This document shows positions 21,301 through 30,426 of a stretch of 64,000 nucleotides of DNA, one piece after another. Location of the stretch: the NCBI GenBank assembly GCA_000433035.1, contig FR890814.1, positions 124,001-188,000 on the forward strand. The letters run 5' to 3'. Numbering within the stretch: position 1 is the first letter of the stretch; every line of letters begins with the position of its first letter. Under the pieces are notes generated by a model. The model searched no databases, was not told the origin of the DNA, and was given only the letters and a program-made list of their open reading frames with translations. A program made the translations under genes and the position numbers. The DNA is from Staphylococcus sp. CAG:324. Lineage in GTDB: Bacteria > Bacillota_I > Bacilli_A > ML615J-28 > CAG-313.

Positions 21301-24300
21301 ACAATTATAAAATGCATAAGCACCAATCGTTTGAACATTCTCTAAATTAATTGATTTTAACTTTACATCTTTATAAAAAGCATATTCTCTAACATATTTA
21401 ATAGTATCAGGAATGACAACTTTTTCCAAACCCGAACAATTATAAAAAGCATATTTTTGGATTTCTTCAACGCCCTTAGGAATGACTACCGATTTAATTG
21501 TCGTATTACTAGAAGGGATCTTATTGGCATCATAATCATCTTCTGGTAAATCTACTGTATTATCTGTTTCATATAAACAAAATGCATAAGCACCAATGGC
21601 ATATATTCCTTCATCATCAGGAATCACTACATCGCCACCTAAACCCTTATATGCAACTAATACTCTATCTTCAATAACAAATTCACTTTTAACCGTTATC
21701 CGAATTCTTGCCATAATATTTGAACCTTCAACGCTTAAAACAATTGTTGTATTCCCCTTTTTAAGGCCAGTAACAACACCATTTTCATCTACACTTGCTA
21801 CTGAAGGATTGGTTGAAGAAAAGGATAATTTATATTGATCTTCAACATACCAAGGATCTAAGTCATAAAATAACTGAATTCTTTCCCCTGGATAAAAGTT
21901 AATAGATGGAAGACTAGATATAAAAATTTTGCTTCCGGTTGATCCAATTTCACTGGTTTGAGCAGCTCTTGAATAAGCAAACAGGGTTTTAAAATAAGAA
22001 AACCGAATGGATTCAATTTTTTCATTACTTGCACTATCGACATCTTTTTGGACTGCTAGATTTTTTTGCGATGCTAATAAACGTTGTGTTGGACGCTCTT
22101 TAACATTAATAATAATAACTGCTTGTTTTAAATCCATTGCTTCTTGAACTGTAATGGTTGTTCTGCCTGCTTTTATGCCTTTTACTTGTCCATCTTTAAC
22201 TTGAGCAATTTCTTCGTTTGATGATGACCAAGACAAATATTTTAAATAATCTTTATCTGCATCTACTGATGTATCTGCAGTTGCAAGATATTTTGTTAAA
22301 TCAACCACTTCGTCTTCATAAACAGATAGAATAACTAAATCAGTTCCACTAAGTGTCCCATCTTTTGTGAATTTAAAATCACCTTTAGTTCCTGGAAGTT
22401 GACATAAATAGATGTTAGAATTCAAAGCATAATCATCAATGGAAAAAGCCAGTGCACTAGTGATTAATTCATCTTCACAAATATCATCTAAAAGATCAGT
22501 TATTTCAAACCGAACTTTACTATCCTTACCCTTTTCACTATAAATAGGAATTGGATTTTCGGTTAAGAAAGTATAACTTTCATTTGAAGTAAATAAAATA
22601 GGTGTAATTGATTGAGCATAATGATTATCATAAACTGTAAGCGTTAAATAATAACGATCTTTTTTAAGATTTTTATCATATATTTTTTCATATGATGCAT
22701 CTTTTAATACTGGTGCTTCATCATCAGCATAAAAATCAAAACTAAACGTATTTCTAACATTTGTATTTATTCCACCATCTTTATAATCTAATAAAGCCTC
22801 CATTTTAAACTCATACTGGCGATTATTAACTAAACCTAATTGGTATGAACTGATATCTAAAAAATCATAATATGGAATAGGTGAACCACCTAAAGAATAA
22901 GCCTTATTGGCATTATAATCAATTTTTTCCCATACCACTTCACCTGTTAATTTATCAACAATACTATAACGCATTTCTTTTGCACATCTTAATAATCCAC
23001 CATATACAGAAGATATTCCATCAATTGTACCAAGAATATTAGAAATAGCAATTTTATCATCAGATGCACTAATATAATCATATTTTGTTGTATCAATATC
23101 ATATAAATACGTTCCTAGCGGAATAATATAGTTATAAAAATATGAACCATATGGAGTTGTAGCATAGTAATCCGCTTTTAATTTGTCTTCTTCATCTATA
23201 GATGGATCATTTGCTTCTTTTTCTACTTCATAGTACGTTTTATCAAACATTGGTGCTTCTGTCCAATCACCATAAAAGGCAAGGAAAGGCACATTTAAAT
23301 CAATTTCATTACTATCAGTTGCTACTAATTTAACAAATCCTTCAACGAACATTCCATATGGAAATAATGAATCAATAAGTTTTTTATCTTCAGCAGTTAA
23401 ATTATATTGTACTTTTACTTTTGCAATTTGGTTGGCTTCAATTTTTAAAGTTGTTCCATTTAAAGTTCCCCCACTCATTACTTCAAAATTTGCATTTCCA
23501 TTTAAAATTTGTGACATTTCAGCAACATGTTTTGAATCAGATGATGAAACACTTTCTGTCATTCCAACTAAATCTAAATTATAACTAACAGTTGTATTAG
23601 ATAAATTTACAACATTAAATTCCATTGTATATTCACCAGTTCTTTTAGGATCATCAAATAATTCAAGTTTCGTGCGATCACTACCATCTACAGTAATATA
23701 CGCTTTTGTATTTACTGCATTATATAAACTAGCAAGACCCGCTCCTTGTTTTCTAGGAGAATAAGGATTTCCCTCTTCGTTTTTAATAATAGTTGCCGTA
23801 GACATCAATAATTGATTAGTTAAAACAGATATTTCTTTAGCAGTATAAGATGGATATTGTTCTTTTAAATATTGTCTAATTAAAACTACAATACCACAAA
23901 GGTTAGGCGCAGCCATTGAAGTACCGCTAATTTGATCATACCCACCGCCAGGAACTGATGATAATATATTTCCACCATGAGCAGTAATTTCTGGTTTTAA
24001 TTCTAAAGATGGTGTAGGACCCCAACTAGAGAAATCAGACATAAATGGTCCTGCTTGATAATTATAACTAATTGTCAAGGTTCCTTTGTCTTTACTAGCT
24101 AATTTTACTCCATCATCTTTTGAAATCGAGATAGTTGGTATATGATCACTTTTACCCATTGACATCGAAATATCACCTTCAACATTATTATAGATGATAC
24201 AAGCTAAAGCTCCTGCATTTTTAGCATTTTGAGCCTTCTCCTCAAAGGTATTATCTCCACGTCTAACTAAAACAATTTTTCCTGTCAAATCACCTAAAGT

Positions 24301-25755
24301 ACTATAATTTACTTGTAAACCAACACCAGGAACAGTAACATATTCAAAGGTTTTGGTCTCTCCTTCTTTCAAACCAATTTCTTTGAAAAAATCATTTTCA
24401 TTACCATTGATATCATTTGATTCTTTAAAGAAGAAAATTTGCGCATCATTTCCAACAATATATTTGCTTTTAGTTCCACTAATTGAAGCTACAGATAATG
24501 CTGCATAATAAGTTGATGGTGAGCCAACAGTACCTGAATCAGGATTAGTAACCATATTTGTATTACCTTGTTCTCCACCAAAAGCAGAACTATAACTATT
24601 ACTAGCTGCTGTGATTAAACTAATACCACTTTCATTAATTTTATCATATATTTCATTAATTGCATCATTATCTTGTTCTCTACTAAAACCACAAGATGAC
24701 CCAAGTGACATATTAATTGCATCAACACCGAGTAAAACCGCATCTTCTAAAGCAGCTAAAATATCTTGTGTATCTGCACCATCATTTAAATCAGGAAACA
24801 CTTTTTGTAATACCAATTGCGTATTGACTGCAACCCCCGTAATTGTATCATCAGAACCACCAATGATTCCTGCAACATGAGTGCCATGTTCTGAATCATA
24901 TGGGAATACATCATGGTCTTTATCAGCATAATCATATACAAAAGGAATTTTTCTACTATAGTAAACATCTGATAATTCTAAACCACTTGATAAGGCAGCC
25001 GCTTTTGTTTGATTTAAAATTGCCGCAATATCTTTATCTGTAATCATTTGAACACTTGGTTGTTTAGAAAAAACACTATGACTACAATCAAATCCTGAAT
25101 CTAAAATAGCAACAGCTGTTCCTTCACCTGTAAACTTAACACTACTAGAATTAAAGATTCCTGTTGGATATACATCAACAATATTTTCAACTGCTGATGT
25201 TTCAACATCAACTGATTGTGGTAGATTATATGTATCAGTGATATATGCAGCTTCCACATTTTCTAGTTTTGCTAACTTTTTAAAATTCTTATAAGTCACT
25301 TTCACTGCAATTGCATTAATAATTGTTGTATATTGATATTCAACACTAAGAATTAACTCTTTGGCTTTTAGTTCATTTATCAATGCTTCTTGTTTTTGTT
25401 TTATTCTTAATGTTTTATTTTTTCCTATACTTGATGTTGCAAATTCAGCAACCGAATCGGATTTATCGGAATATGTATTGATATATGAATCTATTAAGGC
25501 TTCATCTTCTAACTGAATTAAAGTAATAATTTCATCATTATCAACATATCCATTGTTCTTTTTTATGTTATCTGCTTTCATTTGTGACATTACTTGTTCT
25601 TGTGTTAATTTCAAGTCACTACGTAAAATTTGTAAATTTTGAGGGTTATTAGAATCAATAACACCATCTACGATACCTTGATTTTTCTTTTCACACGAAA
25701 CACAAGCAATCAACAAAAAGAGAATTACAAAAAAAGATATTATTTTTTTCTTCAT
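18304..25755 (-). CDS. Cell-surface subtilisin-like serine protease with BspA leucine-rich repeats (2483 aa)
   Basis: Secreted S8 peptidase, lactocepin/C5a-peptidase-like. Order: lipobox-like LIA-C18; I9-type propeptide about 75-175; catalytic domain with Asp219 (AILDSGFD), His290 (HGTHVAG), oxyanion Asn386 and Ser613 (GTSMAAP); a protease-associated insert about 470-560 (GKIVLVRRGDNTFEEKA); Fn3-like region; two BIG2 domains near 1170-1240 and 1290-1350; about 35 BspA-type LRR_5 repeats (IGAYAFxxCxxL) from about 1370 to 2210; a helical stalk; and a C-terminal transmembrane helix with KKFLFK tail. Having both an N-terminal lipid site and a C-terminal anchor is unusual. The catalytic triad is intact. 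It is co-transcribed with the Opp importer, fitting extracellular proteolysis followed by peptide uptake (inference). Confidence 0.92.
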   Translation of the reverse strand: MKKKIISFFVILFLLIACVSCEKKNQGIVDGVIDSNNPQNLQILRSDLKLTQEQVMSQMKADNIKKNNGYVDNDEIITLIQLEDEALIDSYINTYSDKSDSVAEFATSSIGKNKTLRIKQKQEALINELKAKELILSVEYQYTTIINAIAVKVTYKNFKKLAKLENVEAAYITDTYNLPQSVDVETSAVENIVDVYPTGIFNSSSVKFTGEGTAVAILDSGFDCSHSVFSKQPSVQMITDKDIAAILNQTKAAALSSGLELSDVYYSRKIPFVYDYADKDHDVFPYDSEHGTHVAGIIGGSDDTITGVAVNTQLVLQKVFPDLNDGADTQDILAALEDAVLLGVDAINMSLGSSCGFSREQDNDAINEIYDKINESGISLITAASNSYSSAFGGEQGNTNMVTNPDSGTVGSPSTYYAALSVASISGTKSKYIVGNDAQIFFFKESNDINGNENDFFKEIGLKEGETKTFEYVTVPGVGLQVNYSTLGDLTGKIVLVRRGDNTFEEKAQNAKNAGALACIIYNNVEGDISMSMGKSDHIPTISISKDDGVKLASKDKGTLTISYNYQAGPFMSDFSSWGPTPSLELKPEITAHGGNILSSVPGGGYDQISGTSMAAPNLCGIVVLIRQYLKEQYPSYTAKEISVLTNQLLMSTATIIKNEEGNPYSPRKQGAGLASLYNAVNTKAYITVDGSDRTKLELFDDPKRTGEYTMEFNVVNLSNTTVSYNLDLVGMTESVSSSDSKHVAEMSQILNGNANFEVMSGGTLNGTTLKIEANQIAKVKVQYNLTAEDKKLIDSLFPYGMFVEGFVKLVATDSNEIDLNVPFLAFYGDWTEAPMFDKTYYEVEKEANDPSIDEEDKLKADYYATTPYGSYFYNYIIPLGTYLYDIDTTKYDYISASDDKIAISNILGTIDGISSVYGGLLRCAKEMRYSIVDKLTGEVVWEKIDYNANKAYSLGGSPIPYYDFLDISSYQLGLVNNRQYEFKMEALLDYKDGGINTNVRNTFSFDFYADDEAPVLKDASYEKIYDKNLKKDRYYLTLTVYDNHYAQSITPILFTSNESYTFLTENPIPIYSEKGKDSKVRFEITDLLDDICEDELITSALAFSIDDYALNSNIYLCQLPGTKGDFKFTKDGTLSGTDLVILSVYEDEVVDLTKYLATADTSVDADKDYLKYLSWSSSNEEIAQVKDGQVKGIKAGRTTITVQEAMDLKQAVIIINVKERPTQRLLASQKNLAVQKDVDSASNEKIESIRFSYFKTLFAYSRAAQTSEIGSTGSKIFISSLPSINFYPGERIQLFYDLDPWYVEDQYKLSFSSTNPSVASVDENGVVTGLKKGNTTIVLSVEGSNIMARIRITVKSEFVIEDRVLVAYKGLGGDVVIPDDEGIYAIGAYAFCLYETDNTVDLPEDDYDANKIPSSNTTIKSVVIPKGVEEIQKYAFYNCSGLEKVVIPDTIKYVREYAFYKDVKLKSINLENVQTIGAYAFYNCEVLNNINLDKIYAIGKNAFENCTALEKVDISTLRNSGKEIFKGCKSLKEVIFAENTKLSYAMFVSCGIEQVTLYETVEIPEFCFAKCENLTDVFIESSLVKISKGAFSECTKLVRVTFNGSVDKIDEQTFYKCTSLKTIMLPNCDVELGAYTFYMCESLEEIQFGSNTRLTHLSGSIFEGTAVSQFVVDANNPYYCVQGGYLLNKDENTIIFIIPTWSEKNVIIPDTITVIGEGAFSGIDIEQITITNPHTVIEAFAFTNCANLTHVFLPEQNNIVIKKRAFSYTTALVEISNLDQVLTVEEYAFANSGIKEVTIGSNATYGEGAFYQSSVVKVTIGKNSIFGLGAFQNCQYLTTVVMPEEGNVHFGVACFENDSKLAEIDLSKIDNVIEKETFYGCSSLSKANLEHVEEIGNYAFSDCASLVYLHMPKIIKIGEGAFSRYDENGGAPQIFDLILPNTLKVLSDGAFLGCEGLTKVILPESIEEVGDYLFAYCINLQEVELPINMKYVGLYSFAGCKSLTNINLEHVEEIADYAFTSSEILQKVNLSNVVTIGFGSFASTSLSGSYQLDKLLSVGDYAFQNTYLTTFNAPNLEKIGIAAFENNQLLTSFVFGSNLKEVGKKAFDGCANLTSYYYDDTTTGQKVTTFKLNEYAYLKDSILYTKLPNGKYQVSSIPGGLNVDTLVIDEGTYRIEDFAGSMNKFIEKIIFPDSLKTIGNYAFYKFENLKEVEFKSFTAPAFEDAYNKAASLVETDPGYELLHKYFDLFGYELYYYTFIDLVGKREPIQMILPANTDIEGYDSIVYQAYFGKVENAERSTYQAMHKNMITFLEKAEKINDIQIVNLSHEKLINDAITAYNAIKQDPTIFGIDLEDWNNLVDKVFESKTTLMQIKLSKASLEVQNLQQEINNLPTTFTIGLLDTLKEISSKINNLKADDKLILDLTNYNNLVSSYNEYIANVETEIMPTIKAIDNTIVYVVLSTLASLSAIAMVLVSKKFLFK

Positions 25756-25772
25756 TTTTTCCTCCTGTTATA

Positions 25773-25997
25773 TTATCCAAGCCATAATTTTATAAGTAAC
25801 ATTGCTAAAAAGAAACATACAATTACACCAAATAAAATTGGTATATAATGTTTTAAAGCTGTTTGAATGATTAACTTTTTTTCTTCTTTTGTTACATATA
25901 CCTTATTCTTGTTTCGTCTATTAGGAAGACCATCTACATCCATATTATAGATTGTTCTTCCATCATCAACAAATTTTTCTTTTTTATTCTTTTTCAT
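25773..25997 (-). CDS. Small single-pass membrane protein (74 aa)
   Basis: Lys-rich cytoplasmic N-terminus with the motif VDDGRTIYNMDVDGLP, then one transmembrane helix at about 52-72. Small proteins with a DDGR-I-x-x-M-x-V-x-G-x-P signature recur in Firmicutes (from memory; no function known to me). Its start overlaps the last 14 nt of the upstream ATPase gene in another frame and its ribosome site is weak, suggesting translational coupling. It lies between the Opp ATPase and the surface protease. Confidence 0.75.
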   Translation of the reverse strand: MKKNKKEKFVDDGRTIYNMDVDGLPNRRNKNKVYVTKEEKKLIIQTALKHYIPILFGVIVCFFLAMLLIKLWLG

Positions 25998-27066
25998 TAT
26001 CTTTCTTATCTTTTTCTTTCATTTCGGCTTCCTTTGCCATCATTTCATCATATTCCTTATCATAAAAACTTAAATTATTCATTATTTCTTGATCATATAA
26101 ATGACATGAAACAAAATGATTTTTAGTTGCTTCAATGTATTTTGGTTCATTATATTTACAAACTTTCATACATTTAGAACATCTAGTATGAAATTTACAC
26201 CCCTTAGGAGGGTTAGCAGGCGAAGGAATATCACCACTTAAAATAATTCTTTTCATTTTTACATCTGGATCGGGTACTGGTACTGCTGAAAATAATGCTT
26301 GTGTATAAGGGTGAAGAGGATTATCAAATATTTCATCAGTTTCACCTAATTCCATTACATTACCCAAATACATTACCATTACTTGATCGGTGATATATTT
26401 CACTACTGATAAATCATGAGATATAAATACATAAGTAAGTCCCATACTATTTTGCAATTCTTTTAATAAATTAATGATTTGCGCTTGTATTGATACATCT
26501 AAAGCACTAACTGGTTCATCGCAAATCACTAATTCTGGTTTTACAGCTAATGCTCTAGCAATACAAATCCGTTGACGTTGTCCTCCTGAAAATTCATGAG
26601 GATATCGATCATAATATTGTGGTGGTAATCCACATTTTTTCATAATTTCTTGAACATACATTGCTACTTCATCTTTTGGAACAATATGATGAACCTTTAC
26701 AGCTTCAGAAATAATATTTCCGACTGTCATCCGTGGTGGCAAACTTGAATAAGGATCCTGAAAAATTAATTGAATTTTTGTACGATATTTTTGCATTTGA
26801 GATTTTGACAAATGAGTTAATTCTTCACCATTAAAGAAAATCTCACCACCATCAGGATGATATAATTTTAAAATCGTTCTTCCAAGCGTTGTTTTACCAC
26901 AACCAGATTCACCAACTACCCCTATGGTAGTTCCTTTTTTTAATTTAAAACTAACATTATCAACAGCCTTTAAATATCTAGCAGGTTTACCAAATAAATT
27001 TTTATCCAAAGGAAAATACTTTTTTAAATTATTTACTTCTAAGATAAATTCTGTCATTTTATCCAC
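25984..27066 (-). CDS. oppF: Oligopeptide ABC transporter ATP-binding protein (OppF-like)
   Basis: Cytoplasmic nucleotide-binding subunit that powers peptide import. Walker A GESGCGKTT (52-60), signature FSGGQRQR, Walker B VICDEPVSALD, and the C-terminal oligopeptide/dipeptide extension with the Cys motif CKFHTRCSKC. A charged Lys/Glu tail is added. Start: AAAGGAGG lies 8 nt before a GTG at 27066, immediately after the oppD stop; the ATG three codons later is too far, so GTG is favoured. Confidence 0.93.
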   Translation of the reverse strand: MDKMTEFILEVNNLKKYFPLDKNLFGKPARYLKAVDNVSFKLKKGTTIGVVGESGCGKTTLGRTILKLYHPDGGEIFFNGEELTHLSKSQMQKYRTKIQLIFQDPYSSLPPRMTVGNIISEAVKVHHIVPKDEVAMYVQEIMKKCGLPPQYYDRYPHEFSGGQRQRICIARALAVKPELVICDEPVSALDVSIQAQIINLLKELQNSMGLTYVFISHDLSVVKYITDQVMVMYLGNVMELGETDEIFDNPLHPYTQALFSAVPVPDPDVKMKRIILSGDIPSPANPPKGCKFHTRCSKCMKVCKYNEPKYIEATKNHFVSCHLYDQEIMNNLSFYDKEYDEMMAKEAEMKEKDKKDNEKE

Positions 27067-28242
27067 TTAATTTTCCTCCTTTTGTTCATACAAATAACAA
27101 GCTACATAATGACTGTCACTTACTTTAATCAATTTTGGATATTCACCAGTACATTTAGCAATACATTTATTACAACGATTCTTGAAATAACAACTATTTG
27201 GTAAATTAATTAAACTTGGTACTTGACCAGGAATGGAATAAAGTGGTTCATTTGAATTAGAAGTAATCAATGGCTTACTTTTCTGTAAACCAATAGTATA
27301 TGGATGCAGTGGATTATGGAAAATTTCCTTAGAAGTACCTTTTTCAATAACACGACCAGCATACATAACGACAACTTCATCAGCCATTTCTGCAATTACA
27401 CCTAAATCATGGGTAATCAACATGATTGAACAACCTTGTTCTTTTTGCAAATCTTTCAATAATTCTAAAATTTGCGCTTGAATTGTAACATCTAACGCTG
27501 TTGTAGGTTCATCGGCAATAATTAACTTAGGATTCCCAGCCAGAGCCATCGCAATCATCACTCTTTGTCTCATCCCTCCTGATAATTCATGAGGATAAGA
27601 ATCATATACATGTTCTGGCATTGATATTCCAACTTTATTTAACATATCAATACTATGTTTTTTAGCCTCTTCTTTTGTAATTTCTTTATTGTGAATGAAA
27701 CTAACCTCATCAAGTTGATAACCGATAGTAAATACAGGATTTAGACTAGTCATTGGCTCTTGAAAAATCATTGTAATATCTTTGCCACGAATTTTATGAA
27801 TTTCTTTTAAAGGCATTTTTGTAATATCATATGCTTTTTTAGTTCCATCTTCATCATAGCCTAATTCTTCATAATTAAATTTAATTTGTCCGTCAACAAT
27901 TTGTCCTTGGGGAGATTGTACTAATTGCATAATTGAAAGTGAAGTTACACTTTTACCACAACCTGATTCTCCAACAACACCTACAATTTTATTTTTAGGA
28001 ATGGAAAAGGAAACACCATTAACCGACATAACCGTTCCATTATCAGTAAAAAAACATGTTTTTAAATTATCAATTTCAATAATATTATTGGGATCTTTCA
28101 TACTAGTGATATACTCAGATTCATCACGTTTTTGACGTTTTAGATTTTCATAATATTTCATCTGTTTAATATTGTATTTGATAATTGCTCTACTTTCTTT
28201 GATAGAAATATAATTTGAAGTTTTTTTAGTTTTTTTCTCCAT
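27067..28242 (-). CDS. oppD: Oligopeptide ABC transporter ATP-binding protein (OppD-like)
   Basis: Second ATPase subunit. Walker A GESGCGKSV, signature LSGGMRQR, Walker B IIADEPTTALD, switch His in ITHD and the C-terminal Cys cluster typical of OppD/DppD. A basic N-terminal extension of about 50 residues precedes the domain, longer than usual. Start: AGGTG overlaps the upstream GTG at 28251, while the ATG at 28242 has 6-nt spacing, so 28242 is preferred. Zero-gap junction with oppF. Confidence 0.93.
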   Translation of the reverse strand: MEKKTKKTSNYISIKESRAIIKYNIKQMKYYENLKRQKRDESEYITSMKDPNNIIEIDNLKTCFFTDNGTVMSVNGVSFSIPKNKIVGVVGESGCGKSVTSLSIMQLVQSPQGQIVDGQIKFNYEELGYDEDGTKKAYDITKMPLKEIHKIRGKDITMIFQEPMTSLNPVFTIGYQLDEVSFIHNKEITKEEAKKHSIDMLNKVGISMPEHVYDSYPHELSGGMRQRVMIAMALAGNPKLIIADEPTTALDVTIQAQILELLKDLQKEQGCSIMLITHDLGVIAEMADEVVVMYAGRVIEKGTSKEIFHNPLHPYTIGLQKSKPLITSNSNEPLYSIPGQVPSLINLPNSCYFKNRCNKCIAKCTGEYPKLIKVSDSHYVACYLYEQKEEN

Positions 28243-28251
28243 ATCTTTCAC

Positions 28252-29304
28252 CTATTTCTTAGCTTTGGGATCCATAGCGTCACGAAGCCCATCACCAATA
28301 AAGTTAAAGCCTAATACCGCAATTACAATCATAATACCAGCTGGTAACCACATATTCATATGATAATTTAAAATTTGAGGATCGTTTGCAGTAGAAATCA
28401 TTGTACCCCATGCTGCTTTTGGCAGCTGAACACCCAAACCTAAATAACTAAGAGTAGATTCATATAAGATAACACTACCAAGACCAAGAGTCATACTAAC
28501 GATCAATTGAGGCATAACATTAGGAATCAAATGTTTAAATATTTTACGCCAAATAGGAAGTCCCATCACTTCAGTTGCTGTAATATATTCTTGTTCACGT
28601 AATGATAAAATTTGACCTCTAACCATTCGTGCTACTCCACTCCAACCAAAAATTGTTATAATAACCATCAATATATAAATATTTTTATCTGGGTCAAGTT
28701 CCCATGATTCAATCATTGCAGAGGCGATTAAAAGAATTGGCAATGTCGGAATACAATTGAAAATATCAACAATTCTCATAATCAATTGATCAACCCATCC
28801 ACCAAAATATCCTGCTAATCCGCCTAATAATATACCAATCAAAGTTTCTAAAATAACAACAATAAATCCAATTGTTAAAGAAATTCTTCCTCCATACATT
28901 AACCTTACAAAAATATCCATTCCTTTATCATCGGTTCCTAATAAATGCTCTTTACTAGGATTATCATAATCATTAATCTCATTGATATGTTCTAATACTT
29001 GGATGACAGTTATTTCATTACCATTATTATCAATAAAAGTATGTGTAGTCTCAATTTTTTGAATTTTTTGAGTTCTATCAACAGTTTCTTCTCCCCATTT
29101 TTGATATACAACTGGACCTAAAAAAGAAAACAAAAATAAAGCAACAATTAAAATAATTCCAACTAAAGACAATTTTGAACGAAAAAATCTTCTTAAAACT
29201 AGCCTTAATGGACTCATTTCTTTATACGTTTGTTCAGGTATACTTTCTGATGTATTTTCTTCTTGGTTAATAGTCTCTTGTTTTATTTCTTCTATTTTAT
29301 TCAT
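28252..29304 (-). CDS. oppC: Oligopeptide ABC transporter permease (OppC-like)
   Basis: Inner permease subunit with an extended cytoplasmic N-terminus (Glu/Gln rich), a first transmembrane helix at about 45-66, an external segment of about 75 residues (with LLGTDDKG), and five further helices. The EAA coupling loop is visible (IRKIFKHLIPN with GLPI before). The external segment is somewhat expanded relative to standard OppC. RBS TAGGTG precedes the ATG. Overlapping, ordered opp genes leave little doubt on the role. Confidence 0.92.
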   Translation of the reverse strand: MNKIEEIKQETINQEENTSESIPEQTYKEMSPLRLVLRRFFRSKLSLVGIILIVALFLFSFLGPVVYQKWGEETVDRTQKIQKIETTHTFIDNNGNEITVIQVLEHINEINDYDNPSKEHLLGTDDKGMDIFVRLMYGGRISLTIGFIVVILETLIGILLGGLAGYFGGWVDQLIMRIVDIFNCIPTLPILLIASAMIESWELDPDKNIYILMVIITIFGWSGVARMVRGQILSLREQEYITATEVMGLPIWRKIFKHLIPNVMPQLIVSMTLGLGSVILYESTLSYLGLGVQLPKAAWGTMISTANDPQILNYHMNMWLPAGIMIVIAVLGFNFIGDGLRDAMDPKAKK

Positions 29305-29311
29305 AAGTCAC

Positions 29312-30319
29312 CTATTTACCTAATTTTACACGAGGGTCTACAATTGAGTACATAATATCAGAAAACAAAGTTCCTATAACAGTTAAGATGGCTAGGAACA
29401 TATTATATCCCATTACAAAAGGAATATCACCCTCTCTTAATGCTTGATAAGCAAGCCGTCCAATTCCATCAATACCAAATACTTGTTCTGTAATCATCAT
29501 ACCACCAAATAGTGATGGTAAAATTCCCGCAAGTAAAGTGGCTAGTGGTATCATTGTATTTCTAAAAGCATGTTTATAAATTACTTTCTTTTCTGATAAG
29601 CCTTTAGCACGAGCTGTTCTAATATAATCCGCATTTAATACTTCAAGAGTATTAGTTCTTGTATATCTCATTAGTCCACCAATTGATAAAATTACACTAA
29701 CAGAAATTGGTAAAACTAAATGATGAACAATATCACCAAATTTAGTAAGAGCTCCTATGAAAGTATCTTCATAGTTTGCGGAAGCATAAATTAAACCATT
29801 CGACGGGAACCATCCTAAATTTACCGAAAACACCTTTATTACAATTGCTGCAAAAAAATAGGTAGGCAGGGATATTCCAATCATAGTAAAAATTGTTACC
29901 ATATAATCTCTTACTGAATATTGATGCGTAGCACTTGAAATTCCTAACGGAATAGCAATTAGAAATTGAAGAATGGTTGCAATAACAGCAATCGCAAAGG
30001 AAATCCACATATTTTCACCAATCACTGTAGCTACTGGTTTATTGTATTTAAAGGAAATTCCTAAATCTCCTTTACATAAATTACCAAGCCATTTTGTATA
30101 CCCAGTAACAAGACCTGAAAATGAATTATCTCCAATTCCGTATAATTCTTTAAATCTATCGATATCTTCTTGATTAATTGCTCCTGATTGTAGTTGGGGA
30201 GCAAACTTTATATCAACATAATTATTAGGCATTAATCTTACCATTGTGTAAATGATAATTGAAACACCAAATAATACAAGTACAGATATCAATAAACGTT
30301 TTATTATATATTTTATCAT
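29312..30319 (-). CDS. oppB: Oligopeptide ABC transporter permease (OppB-like)
   Basis: Six-helix permease with the standard N-terminus (YIIKRLLIS) and EAA-loop ARAKGLSEKKVIYKHAFRN, ending GIDGIGRLAYQAL...DPRVKLGK. Length 335 is normal for OppB/DppB. AAGGAGATATAA leads into the ATG. It follows an intergenic hairpin that separates it from the binding-protein gene. Confidence 0.93.
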   Translation of the reverse strand: MIKYIIKRLLISVLVLFGVSIIIYTMVRLMPNNYVDIKFAPQLQSGAINQEDIDRFKELYGIGDNSFSGLVTGYTKWLGNLCKGDLGISFKYNKPVATVIGENMWISFAIAVIATILQFLIAIPLGISSATHQYSVRDYMVTIFTMIGISLPTYFFAAIVIKVFSVNLGWFPSNGLIYASANYEDTFIGALTKFGDIVHHLVLPISVSVILSIGGLMRYTRTNTLEVLNADYIRTARAKGLSEKKVIYKHAFRNTMIPLATLLAGILPSLFGGMMITEQVFGIDGIGRLAYQALREGDIPFVMGYNMFLAILTVIGTLFSDIMYSIVDPRVKLGK

Positions 30320-30342
30320 TTATATCTCCTTGTTTATAAAAA

Positions 30343-30407
30343 GAGGGAATGCACCCATCCATCCAGTTATATAATGTATATAACTAATAAACTGAGCACA
30401 TTCCTCC
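30343..30407 (-). terminator. Attenuator-type hairpin between oppA and oppB
   Basis: Outer stem of about 11 bp (GAGG-AATGTGC against GTGCATTCC-CTC, one bulge) enclosing an inner perfect stem AGTTATAT / ATATAACT (30365-30372, 30378-30385), then TTTTT on the minus strand. It probably stops or stalls part of the transcription, giving more binding protein than permease. Confidence 0.65.
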
Positions 30408-30426
30408 TTTCTTTAATGTCTTCTTC

